DNA of 64,000 nucleotides from Puniceibacterium sediminis (GTDB taxonomy: Bacteria > Pseudomonadota > Alphaproteobacteria > Rhodobacterales > Rhodobacteraceae): the NCBI RefSeq assembly GCF_900188035.1, contig NZ_FZNN01000002.1:186001-250000 (forward strand), read 5' to 3'. Positions 16,078 to 24,440 of this stretch are shown one piece after another. Position 1 is the first letter of the stretch. Each line of letters begins with the position of its first letter. The notes under the pieces were generated by a model. It saw only the letters and a program-made list of their open reading frames with translations. It did no database searches and was not told the DNA's origin. The position numbers and the translations under genes were made by a program.

Positions 16078-16691
16078 AACTCGACGTGATCAAACTTGAC
16101 GGCGCGACTGCCGGATCGGTCGAGCTGGGAGACGAGATCTTTGGTCTCGAACCCCGCGCCGACATCCTGCACCGTGTGGTCCGCTGGCAGCGTAACAAAG
16201 CGCAAGCCGGTACACACTCGACGCTGGGCCGCTCTGAAGTGTCCTACTCGACCAAGAAGATCTATCGCCAGAAGGGCACCGGCGGCGCACGCCACGGCTC
16301 CCGCAAGGCACCGATCTTCCGCTCGGGTGGTATCTACAAGGGTCCGACGCCGCGCAGCCACGCACACGAACTGCCCAAGAAGGTTCGCGCGCTGGGTCTG
16401 AAGCACGCCCTGTCGGCCAAGCTGAAGGAAGGCTCGCTCATCATCATCGAGAGCGCCGAATCCGATGGCAAGACAGGCGCACTGGCCAAGCAGATCAAAT
16501 CGCTTGGTTGGAAGCGCACGCTGATCATTGACGGCGCCGCCGTGAATGAAGGCTTTGCCAAGGCCGCCGCAAACATCGAAGGTCTGGATATCCTGCCGTC
16601 GATGGGTGCAAACGTCTATGACATCCTCAAGCGTGACACGCTCGTGCTCACCAAAGCGGGTGTCGAAGCACTGGAGGCTCGTCTGAAATGA
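16074..16691 (+). CDS. rplD: 50S ribosomal protein L4
   Basis: L4, a 50S exit-tunnel protein of 205 aa. The extended loop [20 protein letters not shown] is recognisable at about residues 63-82. In gamma-proteobacteria L4 also represses the S10 operon; no such leader is evident here. It overlaps both neighbours by 4 bp, so translation of rplC-rplD-rplW is probably coupled. Confidence 0.98.
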   Translation: MKLDVIKLDGATAGSVELGDEIFGLEPRADILHRVVRWQRNKAQAGTHSTLGRSEVSYSTKKIYRQKGTGGARHGSRKAPIFRSGGIYKGPTPRSHAHELPKKVRALGLKHALSAKLKEGSLIIIESAESDGKTGALAKQIKSLGWKRTLIIDGAAVNEGFAKAAANIEGLDILPSMGANVYDILKRDTLVLTKAGVEALEARLK

Positions 16692-16984
16692 GCGCGAAAG
16701 CAGAACATTACGACGTCGTCCGCAAGCCGATCATCACCGAAAAGTCGACCATGGCGTCGGAAAATGGTGCGGTCGTGTTCGAGGTGGATATCGCTGCCAA
16801 CAAACCCCAGATCAAGGAGGCCGTAGAGGCTCTCTTTGGTGTGAAGGTCAAGGCCGTGAACACCACGATCACCAAGGGGAAGGTCAAGCGGTTCCGCGGC
16901 CAGCTGGGCCGTCGCAAAGACGTCAAGAAGGCCTATGTGACCCTGGTTGAGGGCAACACAATCGACGTGACCACCGGTCTCTGA
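16688..16984 (+). CDS. rplW: 50S ribosomal protein L23
   Basis: L23, 98 aa, at the exit-tunnel mouth where trigger factor and SRP dock. [21 protein letters not shown] and the C-terminal [22 protein letters not shown] are typical. It is the last r-protein gene here: an intrinsic terminator follows 24 bp after the stop, and rplB, the usual next gene, is absent from the remaining 47 kb. Confidence 0.98.
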   Translation: MSAKAEHYDVVRKPIITEKSTMASENGAVVFEVDIAANKPQIKEAVEALFGVKVKAVNTTITKGKVKRFRGQLGRRKDVKKAYVTLVEGNTIDVTTGL

Positions 16985-17007
16985 ACTGGTCGAACGTTGG
17001 AAGAATC

Positions 17008-17039
17008 AAACCCCGGCTGCGAAAGCGGCCGGGGTTTTT
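17008..17039 (+). terminator. Intrinsic terminator after rplW
   Basis: AACCCCGGC and GC pair with GC and GCCGGGGTT around a GAAA tetraloop, with single unpaired bases, and five T follow. This strong terminator closes the rpsJ-rplC-rplD-rplW set. Confidence 0.9.
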
Positions 17040-17215
17040 CGTTCTAAAGATTTTAGTAGAATTTCAACATAAACGTATTGGAGTGCGTTTTAATCGGCCA
17101 TTCGGGCGGGGCGATGCGTCGGGTGGTCACCTTGCCCCCATGAGATGAGCTGCCTTGCGTGCCGTGACTGGCGGACGTAGTCATGCCACTGACAAGAGCG
17201 TCCGGAGTTAACACA

Positions 17216-17734
17216 ATGGAAAACCTCATGCAGGACGTCATGATCAGGACCTTTCGGAGCGGGGACGAAGCGGCGCTCTGGTCGCTGCTGGAACCGGTGT
17301 TCCGGGCGGGCGATACCTATGCCATCGACGCGGACATCTCGCGCGAGGCTGCGCTGGCCTACTGGTGCGGGCCGGGGCGCGTGGTGCATATGGTCGAAAT
17401 CGCCGGAGAGGTGGTGGGCAGCTATTATCTGGTGCGCAATCAGGGCGGCGGCGGGTCACATGTGTGCAACTGCGGTTTTGTCACCGGACCGGCGGCGCGC
17501 GGCAAGGGCATCGCGCGGGCGATGCTGGATCATGCGCTGACTGCGGCGGCGCGGGCGGGGTTCCGGGCGATGCAGTTCAACTTTGTCATTTCGACCAACA
17601 CCCGGGCCATCGACATCTGGCAGCGTGCCGGATTCGAGGTAGTGGGCCGTCTACCGGGGGCGTTCCTGCACCCGGTGCAGGGATATGTGGATGCGCTGGT
17701 GATGTTTCGCGGGCTGGGTGATATCGCGCCCTGA
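17216..17734 (+). CDS. GNAT-family N-acetyltransferase
   Basis: Small acetyltransferase of 172 aa. The acetyl-CoA-binding motif is seen in the stretch FVTGPAARGKGIARAML, followed by the typical helix and NTRAIDIWQRAGFEVVGRLP. The start at 17216 (MENLMQDVMIRTF) is favoured by GGAG 8 nt upstream. The substrate cannot be told from sequence. It is the first gene after the r-protein terminator and seems to be transcribed on its own. Confidence 0.85.
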   Translation: MENLMQDVMIRTFRSGDEAALWSLLEPVFRAGDTYAIDADISREAALAYWCGPGRVVHMVEIAGEVVGSYYLVRNQGGGGSHVCNCGFVTGPAARGKGIARAMLDHALTAAARAGFRAMQFNFVISTNTRAIDIWQRAGFEVVGRLPGAFLHPVQGYVDALVMFRGLGDIAP

Positions 17735-17875
17735 CCCCGGGGGGCGGGCGCGGCGTCTTTTCATGCCGACTACGCACCTGCGGCGCTGCCGCGCGCCTTG
17801 CCACCGGGGCGGGGTGATCCATTTGTAAGAATGTGCGGACTCCGTCAGGGTGCCGCCAAACCGAAAGGAGCCGAA

Positions 17876-18604
17876 ATGGCCGATGTGAACCGATCCCCGC
17901 TGCTTGCCGTGCTGATCGATGCCGATAATACCTCGCCCAGATATGCCAAGGCCATTTTCGAGGAAATCGCGAGCCTTGGAGAAGCCTCGGTCCGGCGGTG
18001 TTATGGGGACTTTTCCAGCCCGCAGATGTCGGGATGGTCCAAGGTGCAGGCCGAATTCGGTCTGGTGCCGCACCACCAGCCGGCCAATACCGTCGGCAAG
18101 AACGCCAGCGATATCGCGCTGGTGATCGATGCGATGGACCTGATGCATTCGGGTCGGTTTGACGGATTCGTTCTGGTCAGTTCGGACAGTGACTTCACCC
18201 GCCTTGCCAGCCGGGTGCGTGAACAGGGGTTGGACGTGTTCGGCATGGGTATGCAGAAAACTCCGGACGCCTTTCGCAAGGCCTGCAAGCGGTTCATCTA
18301 TCTTGAGAACCTTGAAAGCCTCGAGACCCCGCCCGGAAGCGGCGGCAGGGCCACCACGCCACGTCAGCCGACGCGCAACCTTGATGAGGTGCGCAACCTG
18401 ATCTTCAAGGCGATGGACGCGATCGAGCAGGAGGATGAGTGGTACACGCTGGGCCAGCTGGGCCAGTTCATGATATCAGCCAATCCCGATTTCGACACAC
18501 GCACCTATGGCAAGCGCAAGCTGAGCGATATCGTGGCCGAGCTGAAGGTGTTCGAGACGCGGCGCAGCACTGGCAATCAACTGCTGGTGCGGCGGGTCGA
18601 CTGA
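17876..18604 (+). CDS. NYN-domain protein with C-terminal LOTUS/OST-HTH domain
   Basis: A 242-aa protein. Residues 8-160 form a NYN (LabA/DUF88, PIN-like) fold: LIDADNTS near the N-terminus, DIALVIDAMDLM in the middle and LVSSDSDFTRLA give the acidic residues expected of a metal-dependent RNase. Residues 175-240 (DEVRNLIFKAMDAIEQEDEW ... FDTRTYGKRKLSDIVAELKVFE) look like a LOTUS/OST-HTH RNA-binding domain. This NYN plus LOTUS pairing resembles eukaryotic MARF1-type proteins and occurs in many bacteria without a known role. Start at 17876 has AAGGAG upstream. It ends 3 bp before the convergent tetR gene. Confidence 0.85.
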   Translation: MADVNRSPLLAVLIDADNTSPRYAKAIFEEIASLGEASVRRCYGDFSSPQMSGWSKVQAEFGLVPHHQPANTVGKNASDIALVIDAMDLMHSGRFDGFVLVSSDSDFTRLASRVREQGLDVFGMGMQKTPDAFRKACKRFIYLENLESLETPPGSGGRATTPRQPTRNLDEVRNLIFKAMDAIEQEDEWYTLGQLGQFMISANPDFDTRTYGKRKLSDIVAELKVFETRRSTGNQLLVRRVD

Positions 18605-18607
18605 CGT

Positions 18608-19225
18608 TCAGACGCCGTAGCGGGCCATGAAGGTGGCGATGGCGCCATCGACGACACGGGCCTTTTCGGCCTTGGTAAAGCTGGTGCTGATCCCGAAAAC
18701 CAGCCGGGGCCAGATGTCGGATTTGCACAGTTCGGCGAACTGGTCCGCCGCCAGCGCACAGTCACTGACCCGCAGTTCGCCACGGTCGGCGGCTGCCTGG
18801 ATATAGTCGGTGATGGCGCCGTGCACCTTTTTGGGGCCGCTGTTGTAAAAGGCGCGCCCCAGTTCGGGAAAACGATCCGCTTCGGCGACGCAGATGCGAA
18901 AGATCCGCTGCCCCATGTCCGACAGGATAAAGCCCAGAAAACTGTTTCCGATCTGGGGCAACACGATGCTGGGCGGCTGCGACATGTCGATGGTGTGCAG
19001 GGCCTCATCGGCCTGAAGCGCGCATTGCGTGTTGGCGACTTCCATGAAGAGCAGTTTCTTGTCGGGGAAGTAGCTGTAGAGCGTCGCCTTGGACACGCCG
19101 GCCGCGCGGGCGATATCGTCGACCGATGCGCCTTCGAATCCGTCGCGCATAAAGATTTCACGCGCGCCGTTCAGCACCTGATCGAATTTGCGGCCCCGAC
19201 GGACCTTTGCAGCGGGTGCTGTCAT
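18608..19225 (-). CDS. TetR/AcrR-family transcriptional regulator
   Basis: A 205-aa repressor-type protein. The N-terminal HTH reads ASVDDIARAAGVSKATLYSYF, followed by an all-helical ligand domain. The start at 19225 (MTAPAAKVRRG) has AAGGGGA upstream. An in-frame ATG at 19255 overlaps the likely -10 region and operator, so it is less likely. It is divergent from mbfA, and a clear palindrome at 19258-19276 lies in the shared control region, which suggests that it controls mbfA and itself. Ligand unknown. Confidence 0.88.
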   Translation of the reverse strand: MTAPAAKVRRGRKFDQVLNGAREIFMRDGFEGASVDDIARAAGVSKATLYSYFPDKKLLFMEVANTQCALQADEALHTIDMSQPPSIVLPQIGNSFLGFILSDMGQRIFRICVAEADRFPELGRAFYNSGPKKVHGAITDYIQAAADRGELRVSDCALAADQFAELCKSDIWPRLVFGISTSFTKAEKARVVDGAIATFMARYGV

Positions 19226-19257
19226 GATTGTCCGTTCCCCTTCGCTCTTGTCCATAT

Positions 19258-19276
19258 AAACTGGTTGGTTCAGTTT
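19258..19276. promoter_or_regulatory. Candidate TetR operator between tetR and mbfA
   Basis: Perfect inverted repeat AAACTG-N7-CAGTTT, with the AACCAACCAGTTT look common at AcrR/TetR sites. It lies 33 bp before the tetR start and 113 bp before mbfA, where it would cover the tetR promoter. A second short palindrome, CTGGA-N5-TCCAG at 19359-19373, is just before mbfA and could be a separate iron-responsive site. Confidence 0.6.
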
Positions 19277-19388
19277 GGGCAAGCAGCCAGCAAGGTTAAC
19301 GGCAGGACGTCCGGCCCCGGAGAAGTTCGGGATTGAAGAAGTGCGCGGCCTTGTTAAGCTGGAAATAGTCCAGAAATCGGGAGCGATC

Positions 19389-20363
19389 ATGTCATTTTTC
19401 ACTCAACGCCGCCGGTTCAGAGACCTGTCAGAGCAGGAGGTCCTCGCCCTCGCCATCTCGTCCGAGGAGGATGACGCGCGAATTTATCGCAGCTACGCCG
19501 AAACGCTGCGCGCCGAATTTCCCGATACGGCGCAGGTGTTTGACGGCATGGCGGTCGAAGAGGATGGCCACCGGCAGGCGCTGATCGAATTGCACCGCGC
19601 CCGGTTCGGAGAGGTGATTCCCCTGATCCGGCGCGAACATGTGGCGGGATATTACGCGCGCCGTCCGGTCTGGCTGATCCAGAACCTTGGGATCGAGCGG
19701 ATCCGCGACGAGGCAGAGGCGATGGAAAGCGACGCCGAGCGGTTCTACACCGAGGCGGCGAAGCGCAGCACCGATGCCGCGACCCGCAAGCTTTTGGGCG
19801 ATCTGGCTGCGGCAGAGGCGGGGCATCAGGACCGGACCGGCGCGCTGTCGGCGGAACATCTGGCACCGGACGCCCGCGCATCCGAGGATCGCAATGCCCA
19901 CCGCCAGTTTGTGCTGACCTGGGTGCAGCCGGGGCTGGCGGGGTTGATGGATGGCTCTGTCTCGACCTTGGCTCCGATTTTTGCGGTGGCCTTTGCGACA
20001 CAGAATACCTGGACGACGTTTCTGGTGGGGCTGGCGGCAAGCGTCGGCGCGGGGATTTCGATGGGGTTCACCGAGGCCGCGTCGGACGACGGCGAATTGT
20101 CGGGCCGGGGTTCACCGCTGAAACGCGGCATTGCCGCCGGGGTGATGACGGCACTTGGCGGGTTGGGGCACGCGCTGCCCTACCTCATCCCGCATTTCTG
20201 GACGGCGACGATCACCGCCTTTGTGGTGGTCTTTATCGAGCTTTGGGCCATCGCCTGGATCCAGAACCGGTACATGGACACGCCGTTTTTCCGCGCCGCC
20301 TTTCAGGTGGTTCTGGGGGGTGCGCTGGTCTTTGCCGCCGGGGTTCTGATCGGGTCCGGCTAA
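19389..20363 (+). CDS. mbfA: Membrane-bound ferritin MbfA (erythrin-VIT iron exporter)
   Basis: A 324-aa two-domain protein. Residues 1-165 form a ferritin-like/erythrin four-helix domain with repeated iron-ligand signatures ([51 protein letters not shown]). The rest is a VIT1-type membrane domain (GLAGLMDGSVSTLAPIFAVAF, FTEAASDDGE) with several transmembrane segments. In rhizobia MbfA exports iron and protects against peroxide, usually under Irr control. The start at 19389 matches the family N-terminus (RFRDLSEQEVLALAIS). Here the neighbour is a divergent TetR regulator. Confidence 0.88.
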   Translation: MSFFTQRRRFRDLSEQEVLALAISSEEDDARIYRSYAETLRAEFPDTAQVFDGMAVEEDGHRQALIELHRARFGEVIPLIRREHVAGYYARRPVWLIQNLGIERIRDEAEAMESDAERFYTEAAKRSTDAATRKLLGDLAAAEAGHQDRTGALSAEHLAPDARASEDRNAHRQFVLTWVQPGLAGLMDGSVSTLAPIFAVAFATQNTWTTFLVGLAASVGAGISMGFTEAASDDGELSGRGSPLKRGIAAGVMTALGGLGHALPYLIPHFWTATITAFVVVFIELWAIAWIQNRYMDTPFFRAAFQVVLGGALVFAAGVLIGSG

Positions 20364-20445
20364 GGGGGGACGTCGTGCCTGTGTAAAGGCGGCCCGCCGC
20401 ATGCTTGGCGATTGACGGTTCCGCTGGGGCTGCTAACTAGTTCTT

Positions 20446-21375
20446 ATGCTGGAAATTTTCCTTAGAACCCTGCCCTTTTTCGCGCTGATCGGCCTTGGTT
20501 ACGGGGCCGGGCGGACGCATTTTTTCAGCGAAGCGGCCACGGCCGCGCTGACCCGGTTCGTGTTCTACTTCGCGCTGTCGGCGATGCTGTTCCGGTTTTC
20601 CGCCAATCTGTCGATTGCCGAGATATTCGATGCCCGGCTGGCCATGGCCTATCTTTGGGGCACGGCCTTTGTTTATGGCATCGCCACGGCGGTGGCCTTT
20701 CTGCGCGGGCTGAACGTGGAAACGGCGGCGATCGAAGCGCAGTGCGCGGCCATCGGCAATACCGGCTTTCTTGGGGTGCCGATGCTGGCGCTGTTGCTGG
20801 GCCCCGAAGCGGTCGGGCCGATCATCCTGGTGCTGAGCATCGACATGATCGTGTTTTCGTCGCTTCTGGTGATCCTTGTCACCGGGTCGCGCGACGGGCG
20901 AATGTCATTTGGAATGCTGCGCACGGTGGGATTGGGGCTGGTGAAGAACCCGATGATCGTGTCCATCCTTCTGGGGCTGTGTGTTTCCGCCAGCGGGATG
21001 CCGATCCCTGTTCCGGCGAATGATTTCCTTGAGACACTGGGCAATGCGGCGACGCCCGGCGCGCTGTTTGCCATTGGCGCGTCGCTGGCCAGCAAATCGG
21101 CCGAACGGATGCAGATCGCGGGCTGGCTCAGCTTTTGCAAGTTGATCCTGCATCCGCTGTTCGTGGCGGCGGGGGCCTTTCTGTTCTTTCCTGTCACGCC
21201 GTATCAGGCGGCGGTTGTCGTTTCGGCCGCCGCCCTGCCGGTTGCGGGCAATGTGTTCATCCTGGCGCAGCATTACGGGGTGGCACCGCAGCGCGTTTCG
21301 GCGACGATCCTGATCTCGACCGCGCTCAGCATTGTGACCGTGTCGGTGTGGATCGGCTGGGTGACGGGCAGCTGA
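20446..21375 (+). CDS. AEC-family transporter (auxin efflux carrier type)
   Basis: An integral membrane permease of 309 aa with about ten hydrophobic segments and the internal family signature GNTGFLGVPMLALLLG at about residues 104-119. Bacterial AEC proteins move organic acids such as malate or malonate; the substrate here is unknown. It stands alone between mbfA and the formylglutathione hydrolase gene. Confidence 0.85.
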   Translation: MLEIFLRTLPFFALIGLGYGAGRTHFFSEAATAALTRFVFYFALSAMLFRFSANLSIAEIFDARLAMAYLWGTAFVYGIATAVAFLRGLNVETAAIEAQCAAIGNTGFLGVPMLALLLGPEAVGPIILVLSIDMIVFSSLLVILVTGSRDGRMSFGMLRTVGLGLVKNPMIVSILLGLCVSASGMPIPVPANDFLETLGNAATPGALFAIGASLASKSAERMQIAGWLSFCKLILHPLFVAAGAFLFFPVTPYQAAVVVSAAALPVAGNVFILAQHYGVAPQRVSATILISTALSIVTVSVWIGWVTGS

Positions 21376-21451
21376 CTGCGCCGCAAGTCGGGGTTGCCGC
21401 AGGGCCGGGCCTGCTTTAGCCCGGGATGCAAATCCAGAGGGAGGTTTTGAC

Positions 21452-22282
21452 ATGAAGACAGTTTCCGAGAACCGCTGCTACGGGGGCACCCAAGGCGTCT
21501 ACAGCCACGCGTCGACAGCGACGGGCGGCGAGATGACCTTTGGCCTGTTCCTGCCGGAAGAGGCGCAGCTGGGTGAGGTGCCGGTGCTGTGGTACCTGTC
21601 GGGGCTGACCTGCACCCATGAGAACGCGATGACCAAGGCGGGCGCGCAGGGCTGGTGCGCCGAGCAGGGCATCGCGCTGGTCTTTCCCGACACCTCTCCG
21701 CGCGGTGACGACGTGGCCGATGACGAAGCCTATGATCTGGGCAAGGGCGCCGGTTTCTACGTGAACGCGACGCAGGACCCCTGGAAGCCGCATTTCAAGA
21801 TGTGGGATTACATCTGCGACGAACTGCCCGCACTGCTGGGCGCCGAATTCGCGGTGGATCTGGAACGGCAGTCGATCACCGGGCATTCGATGGGCGGCCA
21901 TGGCGCGTTGACCATCGCGATGGCGAATCCGGGGCGGTTCAAATCAGTTTCGGCCTTTGCGCCGATCGCGAACCCGACCAAAAGCGACTGGGGCCGCAAG
22001 CAGCTGGGTGCCTACCTTGGCGCGGATGAAAGCACATGGGCCAAACATGACGCATCGCTGCAGATGCGCGACGTGGGCTTTGACGGGCCTGTGCTGATCG
22101 ATCAGGGCAGCGCGGATCAGTTCCTGCAACTGCTGAAACCCGAAACGCTGGCCGAGGCCATGGCGGCACGTCGGCAGGAGGGGCTGTTCCGCATGCAGAA
22201 GGGGTATGACCACAGCTATTTCTTCATGTCGTCCTTCATGGAAGATCACGTGACCTTTGCCGCCGAGGCACTTTACGCGTGA
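21452..22282 (+). CDS. fghA: S-formylglutathione hydrolase
   Basis: Esterase that releases formate from S-formylglutathione in glutathione-dependent formaldehyde oxidation; 276 aa, family length. The nucleophile elbow GHSMGGHGA puts the serine at 146; D222 (GSADQFL) and H254 (GYDHSYFF) complete the triad. The conserved [16 protein letters not shown] block is present. The dehydrogenase partner is not adjacent. It overlaps the next gene by 4 bp (GTGA). Formaldehyde arises from methylated compounds, including DMSP, in roseobacters. Confidence 0.94.
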   Translation: MKTVSENRCYGGTQGVYSHASTATGGEMTFGLFLPEEAQLGEVPVLWYLSGLTCTHENAMTKAGAQGWCAEQGIALVFPDTSPRGDDVADDEAYDLGKGAGFYVNATQDPWKPHFKMWDYICDELPALLGAEFAVDLERQSITGHSMGGHGALTIAMANPGRFKSVSAFAPIANPTKSDWGRKQLGAYLGADESTWAKHDASLQMRDVGFDGPVLIDQGSADQFLQLLKPETLAEAMAARRQEGLFRMQKGYDHSYFFMSSFMEDHVTFAAEALYA

Positions 22283-22734
22283 CAAAGCTCTACATCGACG
22301 CCGATGCCTGCCCGGTCAAGGATGAAGCCGAGCGGGTGGCCACGCGCCACAAGGTGACGATGTATCTGGTCTGCAATGGCGGGTTGCGCCCTCCGCGCAA
22401 TCCGCTGGTCGAACTGGTGATGGTCCCCGACGGGCCGGACGTGGCGGACATGTGGATCGCCGAACGCGCCGGACCGGGCGACGTTGTGGTGACCGGGGAT
22501 ATTCCGCTGGCCGCGAAATGCGTGGCGGCGGGTGCGCGGGTGCTGAAACACAACGGCGAAGCGCTGACCGAGGCCAACATCGGCGCACAACTGGCGATGC
22601 GGGATCTGATGACCGATCTGCGTGCGGCGGACCCCTTTCGTCAGGGCGGCGGCAAGGGGTTTACAAAGGCCGACCGGTCCCGTTTTCTGGAAGCGCTGGA
22701 GCGCGAAATACGCGGCGCGCTTCGGGTGGGCTGA
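22279..22734 (+). CDS. UPF0178/DUF188 (YaiI-like) PIN-fold protein
   Basis: A 151-aa protein of the YaiI/YqxD family: [21 protein letters not shown] at the start, then [13 protein letters not shown]. The family has a PIN-like fold but no settled function. The start codon is GTG at 22279, overlapping the fghA stop, so it is probably translationally coupled. A double-hairpin repeat begins 2 bp after its stop. Confidence 0.88.
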   Translation: MTKLYIDADACPVKDEAERVATRHKVTMYLVCNGGLRPPRNPLVELVMVPDGPDVADMWIAERAGPGDVVVTGDIPLAAKCVAAGARVLKHNGEALTEANIGAQLAMRDLMTDLRAADPFRQGGGKGFTKADRSRFLEALEREIRGALRVG

Positions 22735-22735
22735 C

Positions 22736-22785
22736 GCAAAACTTTCGTGAAAAGTTTTGCCAAGACTTTTATCTAAAAGTCTTGG
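22736..22785 (+). repeat. Tandem double hairpin, copy B
   Basis: Hairpin 1: GCAAAACTTT (22736-22745) with AAAGTTTTGC (22751-22760), loop CGTGA. Hairpin 2: CCAAGACTTTT (22760-22770) with AAAAGTCTTGG (22775-22785), loop ATCT. The two stems share one base. It lies between the UPF0178 and HAD genes and is oriented with them. Confidence 0.85.
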
Positions 22786-22810
22786 GGTTCCGCGGATTGG
22801 AGACGGAAGT

Positions 22811-23428
22811 ATGCAGCCACAGGCGGTGATCTTTGACATTGGCAACGTGCTGATCGAGTGGCAGCCCGAGCGGTATTATGACCGCATCATGGGCCCCGAG
22901 CGGCGGCGCGCGATGTTTGCCGAGGTCGATCTGCATGCGATGAACGATGCCGTCGACCGGGGTGAAAATTTTCGTCAGAAAATTTATGACACTGCCGAAA
23001 GCTATCCCGAATGGCGCGACGAAATCCGCATGTGGCACGACAACTGGCTTGAACTTGCCACACCCGAGATCCCGCAATCGGTCGCCCTGCTGCGGTCTTT
23101 GCGCGCCACTGGCGTACCGGTCTTTGCGCTGACCAATTTTGGCATTGGCACCTTCGAGATCGCCGAGCCGGCCTATCCCTTCCTGAGCGAATTCGACCGC
23201 CGCTATATCTCGGGGTATATGGGCGTGATCAAGCCTGATGCCGAAATCTTTGCCATGGTCGAGGCAGACTGTGGCCTGCCGCCTGCGTCGCTTTTGTTCA
23301 CCGATGACCGGGCTGACAACATTGCCGCCGCTGCGGCGCGCGGCTGGCAGGTGCATCTGTTCGAGGGGCCAGAGGGTTGGGCGCAGTGTCTCGCGCATCA
23401 TGGTCTGCTGGAGGCGAACGCAGCATGA
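22811..23428 (+). CDS. HAD-superfamily hydrolase, subfamily IA
   Basis: A 205-aa phosphatase-like protein. Motif I is VIFDIGNVLIEW (the second Asp is Gly, as in YihX-type HADs), motif II ALTNF, motif III lysine in GVIKPDAEIF, and motif IV FTDDRADN. The start at 22811 (MQPQAVIFD) follows GGA; the upstream frame runs through the repeat and is not coding. It overlaps the next gene by 4 bp (ATGA). Substrate unknown. Confidence 0.88.
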   Translation: MQPQAVIFDIGNVLIEWQPERYYDRIMGPERRRAMFAEVDLHAMNDAVDRGENFRQKIYDTAESYPEWRDEIRMWHDNWLELATPEIPQSVALLRSLRATGVPVFALTNFGIGTFEIAEPAYPFLSEFDRRYISGYMGVIKPDAEIFAMVEADCGLPPASLLFTDDRADNIAAAAARGWQVHLFEGPEGWAQCLAHHGLLEANAA

Positions 23429-24336
23429 GCGCGCCAGTCATCATCCCGTTTGCGGAGGGCGAGGCGCGGCTGGACTGGCTGGGGCTCACCCGGGCGATCA
23501 CCGCCGGGCATGATCTGCCAAAGGCCGAGATTGCCGATACCTTTCTTTATCGCGGCAAGGATACGCTGCTGAACAGGGCGGCCTGGATCGACGGGTTGGG
23601 GCTTGCGGTCAAGGCGGCGACGATCTTTCCGGGCAATGGCGCGCTTGGCCTGCCGGGGGTGAACGGCGCGGTGAACCTGTTTTCCGATGTCGATGGCACC
23701 TTGCGGGCCATCGTGGATTTTCACCTTGTGACCAAGTGGAAGACCGCCGGCGACAGCCTGCTGGGAGCGCTGAAGCTGGCCCGGCCGGACAGTCGCGAGA
23801 TTCTGATCGTGGGGGCGGGTACCGTCGCGCGGACTCTGATCGCGGCCTATGGCGCCGGGTTTCCCGAGGCGCGTTTCACCGTCTGGAACCGCAGTCCCGC
23901 CGGGGCCGAGGCGCTGGCGGCTGAGGTGCCGGGGGTGGTCGTCGCCACGGACTTAGAGGCCGCAGTCGGGGCGGCGGATATCATCAGCTGCGCCACCATG
24001 GCGACGGCGCCGGTGGTGTTGGGCGACTGGCTGCACCCCGGGCAGCATCTGGACCTGATCGGTGCCTACCGGCCCGACATGCGCGAAACGGATGACCGCG
24101 CGCTTCAGCGGGCAAAGGTGTTTGTCGACAGTTTCGACACCACGCTGGGCCATATTGGTGAATTGAAGATTCCGCTGGCCGAGGGCGCGATCACCCGCGA
24201 CCATATTCTGGCGGATTATTACCAGATGGATCGGTTCACCCGCGCGCCCGACGATATCACCGTCTTCAAGAATGGCGGGGGGGCGCATCTGGATCTGATG
24301 ACCAGCCGTTATATCCTTGATCGCTGGACCGCCTGA
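23425..24336 (+). CDS. Ornithine cyclodeaminase/mu-crystallin family protein
   Basis: A 303-aa NAD(P)-binding enzyme. The Rossmann motif ILIVGAGTVARTLIAAYG is at about residues 125-142, and TKWKTAGDSLLGALKLA and DIISCATMATAPVVLGDWL are family blocks. Members include ornithine cyclodeaminase, alanine dehydrogenase and imine reductases, so the exact reaction is open. It is translationally coupled to the HAD gene. Confidence 0.83.
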   Translation: MSAPVIIPFAEGEARLDWLGLTRAITAGHDLPKAEIADTFLYRGKDTLLNRAAWIDGLGLAVKAATIFPGNGALGLPGVNGAVNLFSDVDGTLRAIVDFHLVTKWKTAGDSLLGALKLARPDSREILIVGAGTVARTLIAAYGAGFPEARFTVWNRSPAGAEALAAEVPGVVVATDLEAAVGAADIISCATMATAPVVLGDWLHPGQHLDLIGAYRPDMRETDDRALQRAKVFVDSFDTTLGHIGELKIPLAEGAITRDHILADYYQMDRFTRAPDDITVFKNGGGAHLDLMTSRYILDRWTA

Positions 24337-24440
24337 GGCCTCAAGCGGTCGGGTTAGGCCTGCATCGGATTTTCGCGGCCCCTCCCATCGGGCGAACGCG
24401 AAATCCAACACGCCTTGCTTTCAGGCAAACCCGAAGCGCC

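Noticed and set aside
24337-24440. Stem near 24370-24407 as a terminator
   Set aside because: The arms (GGATTTTCGCG/CGCGAAATCC) have a bulge and a long loop, with no T-run on either side.
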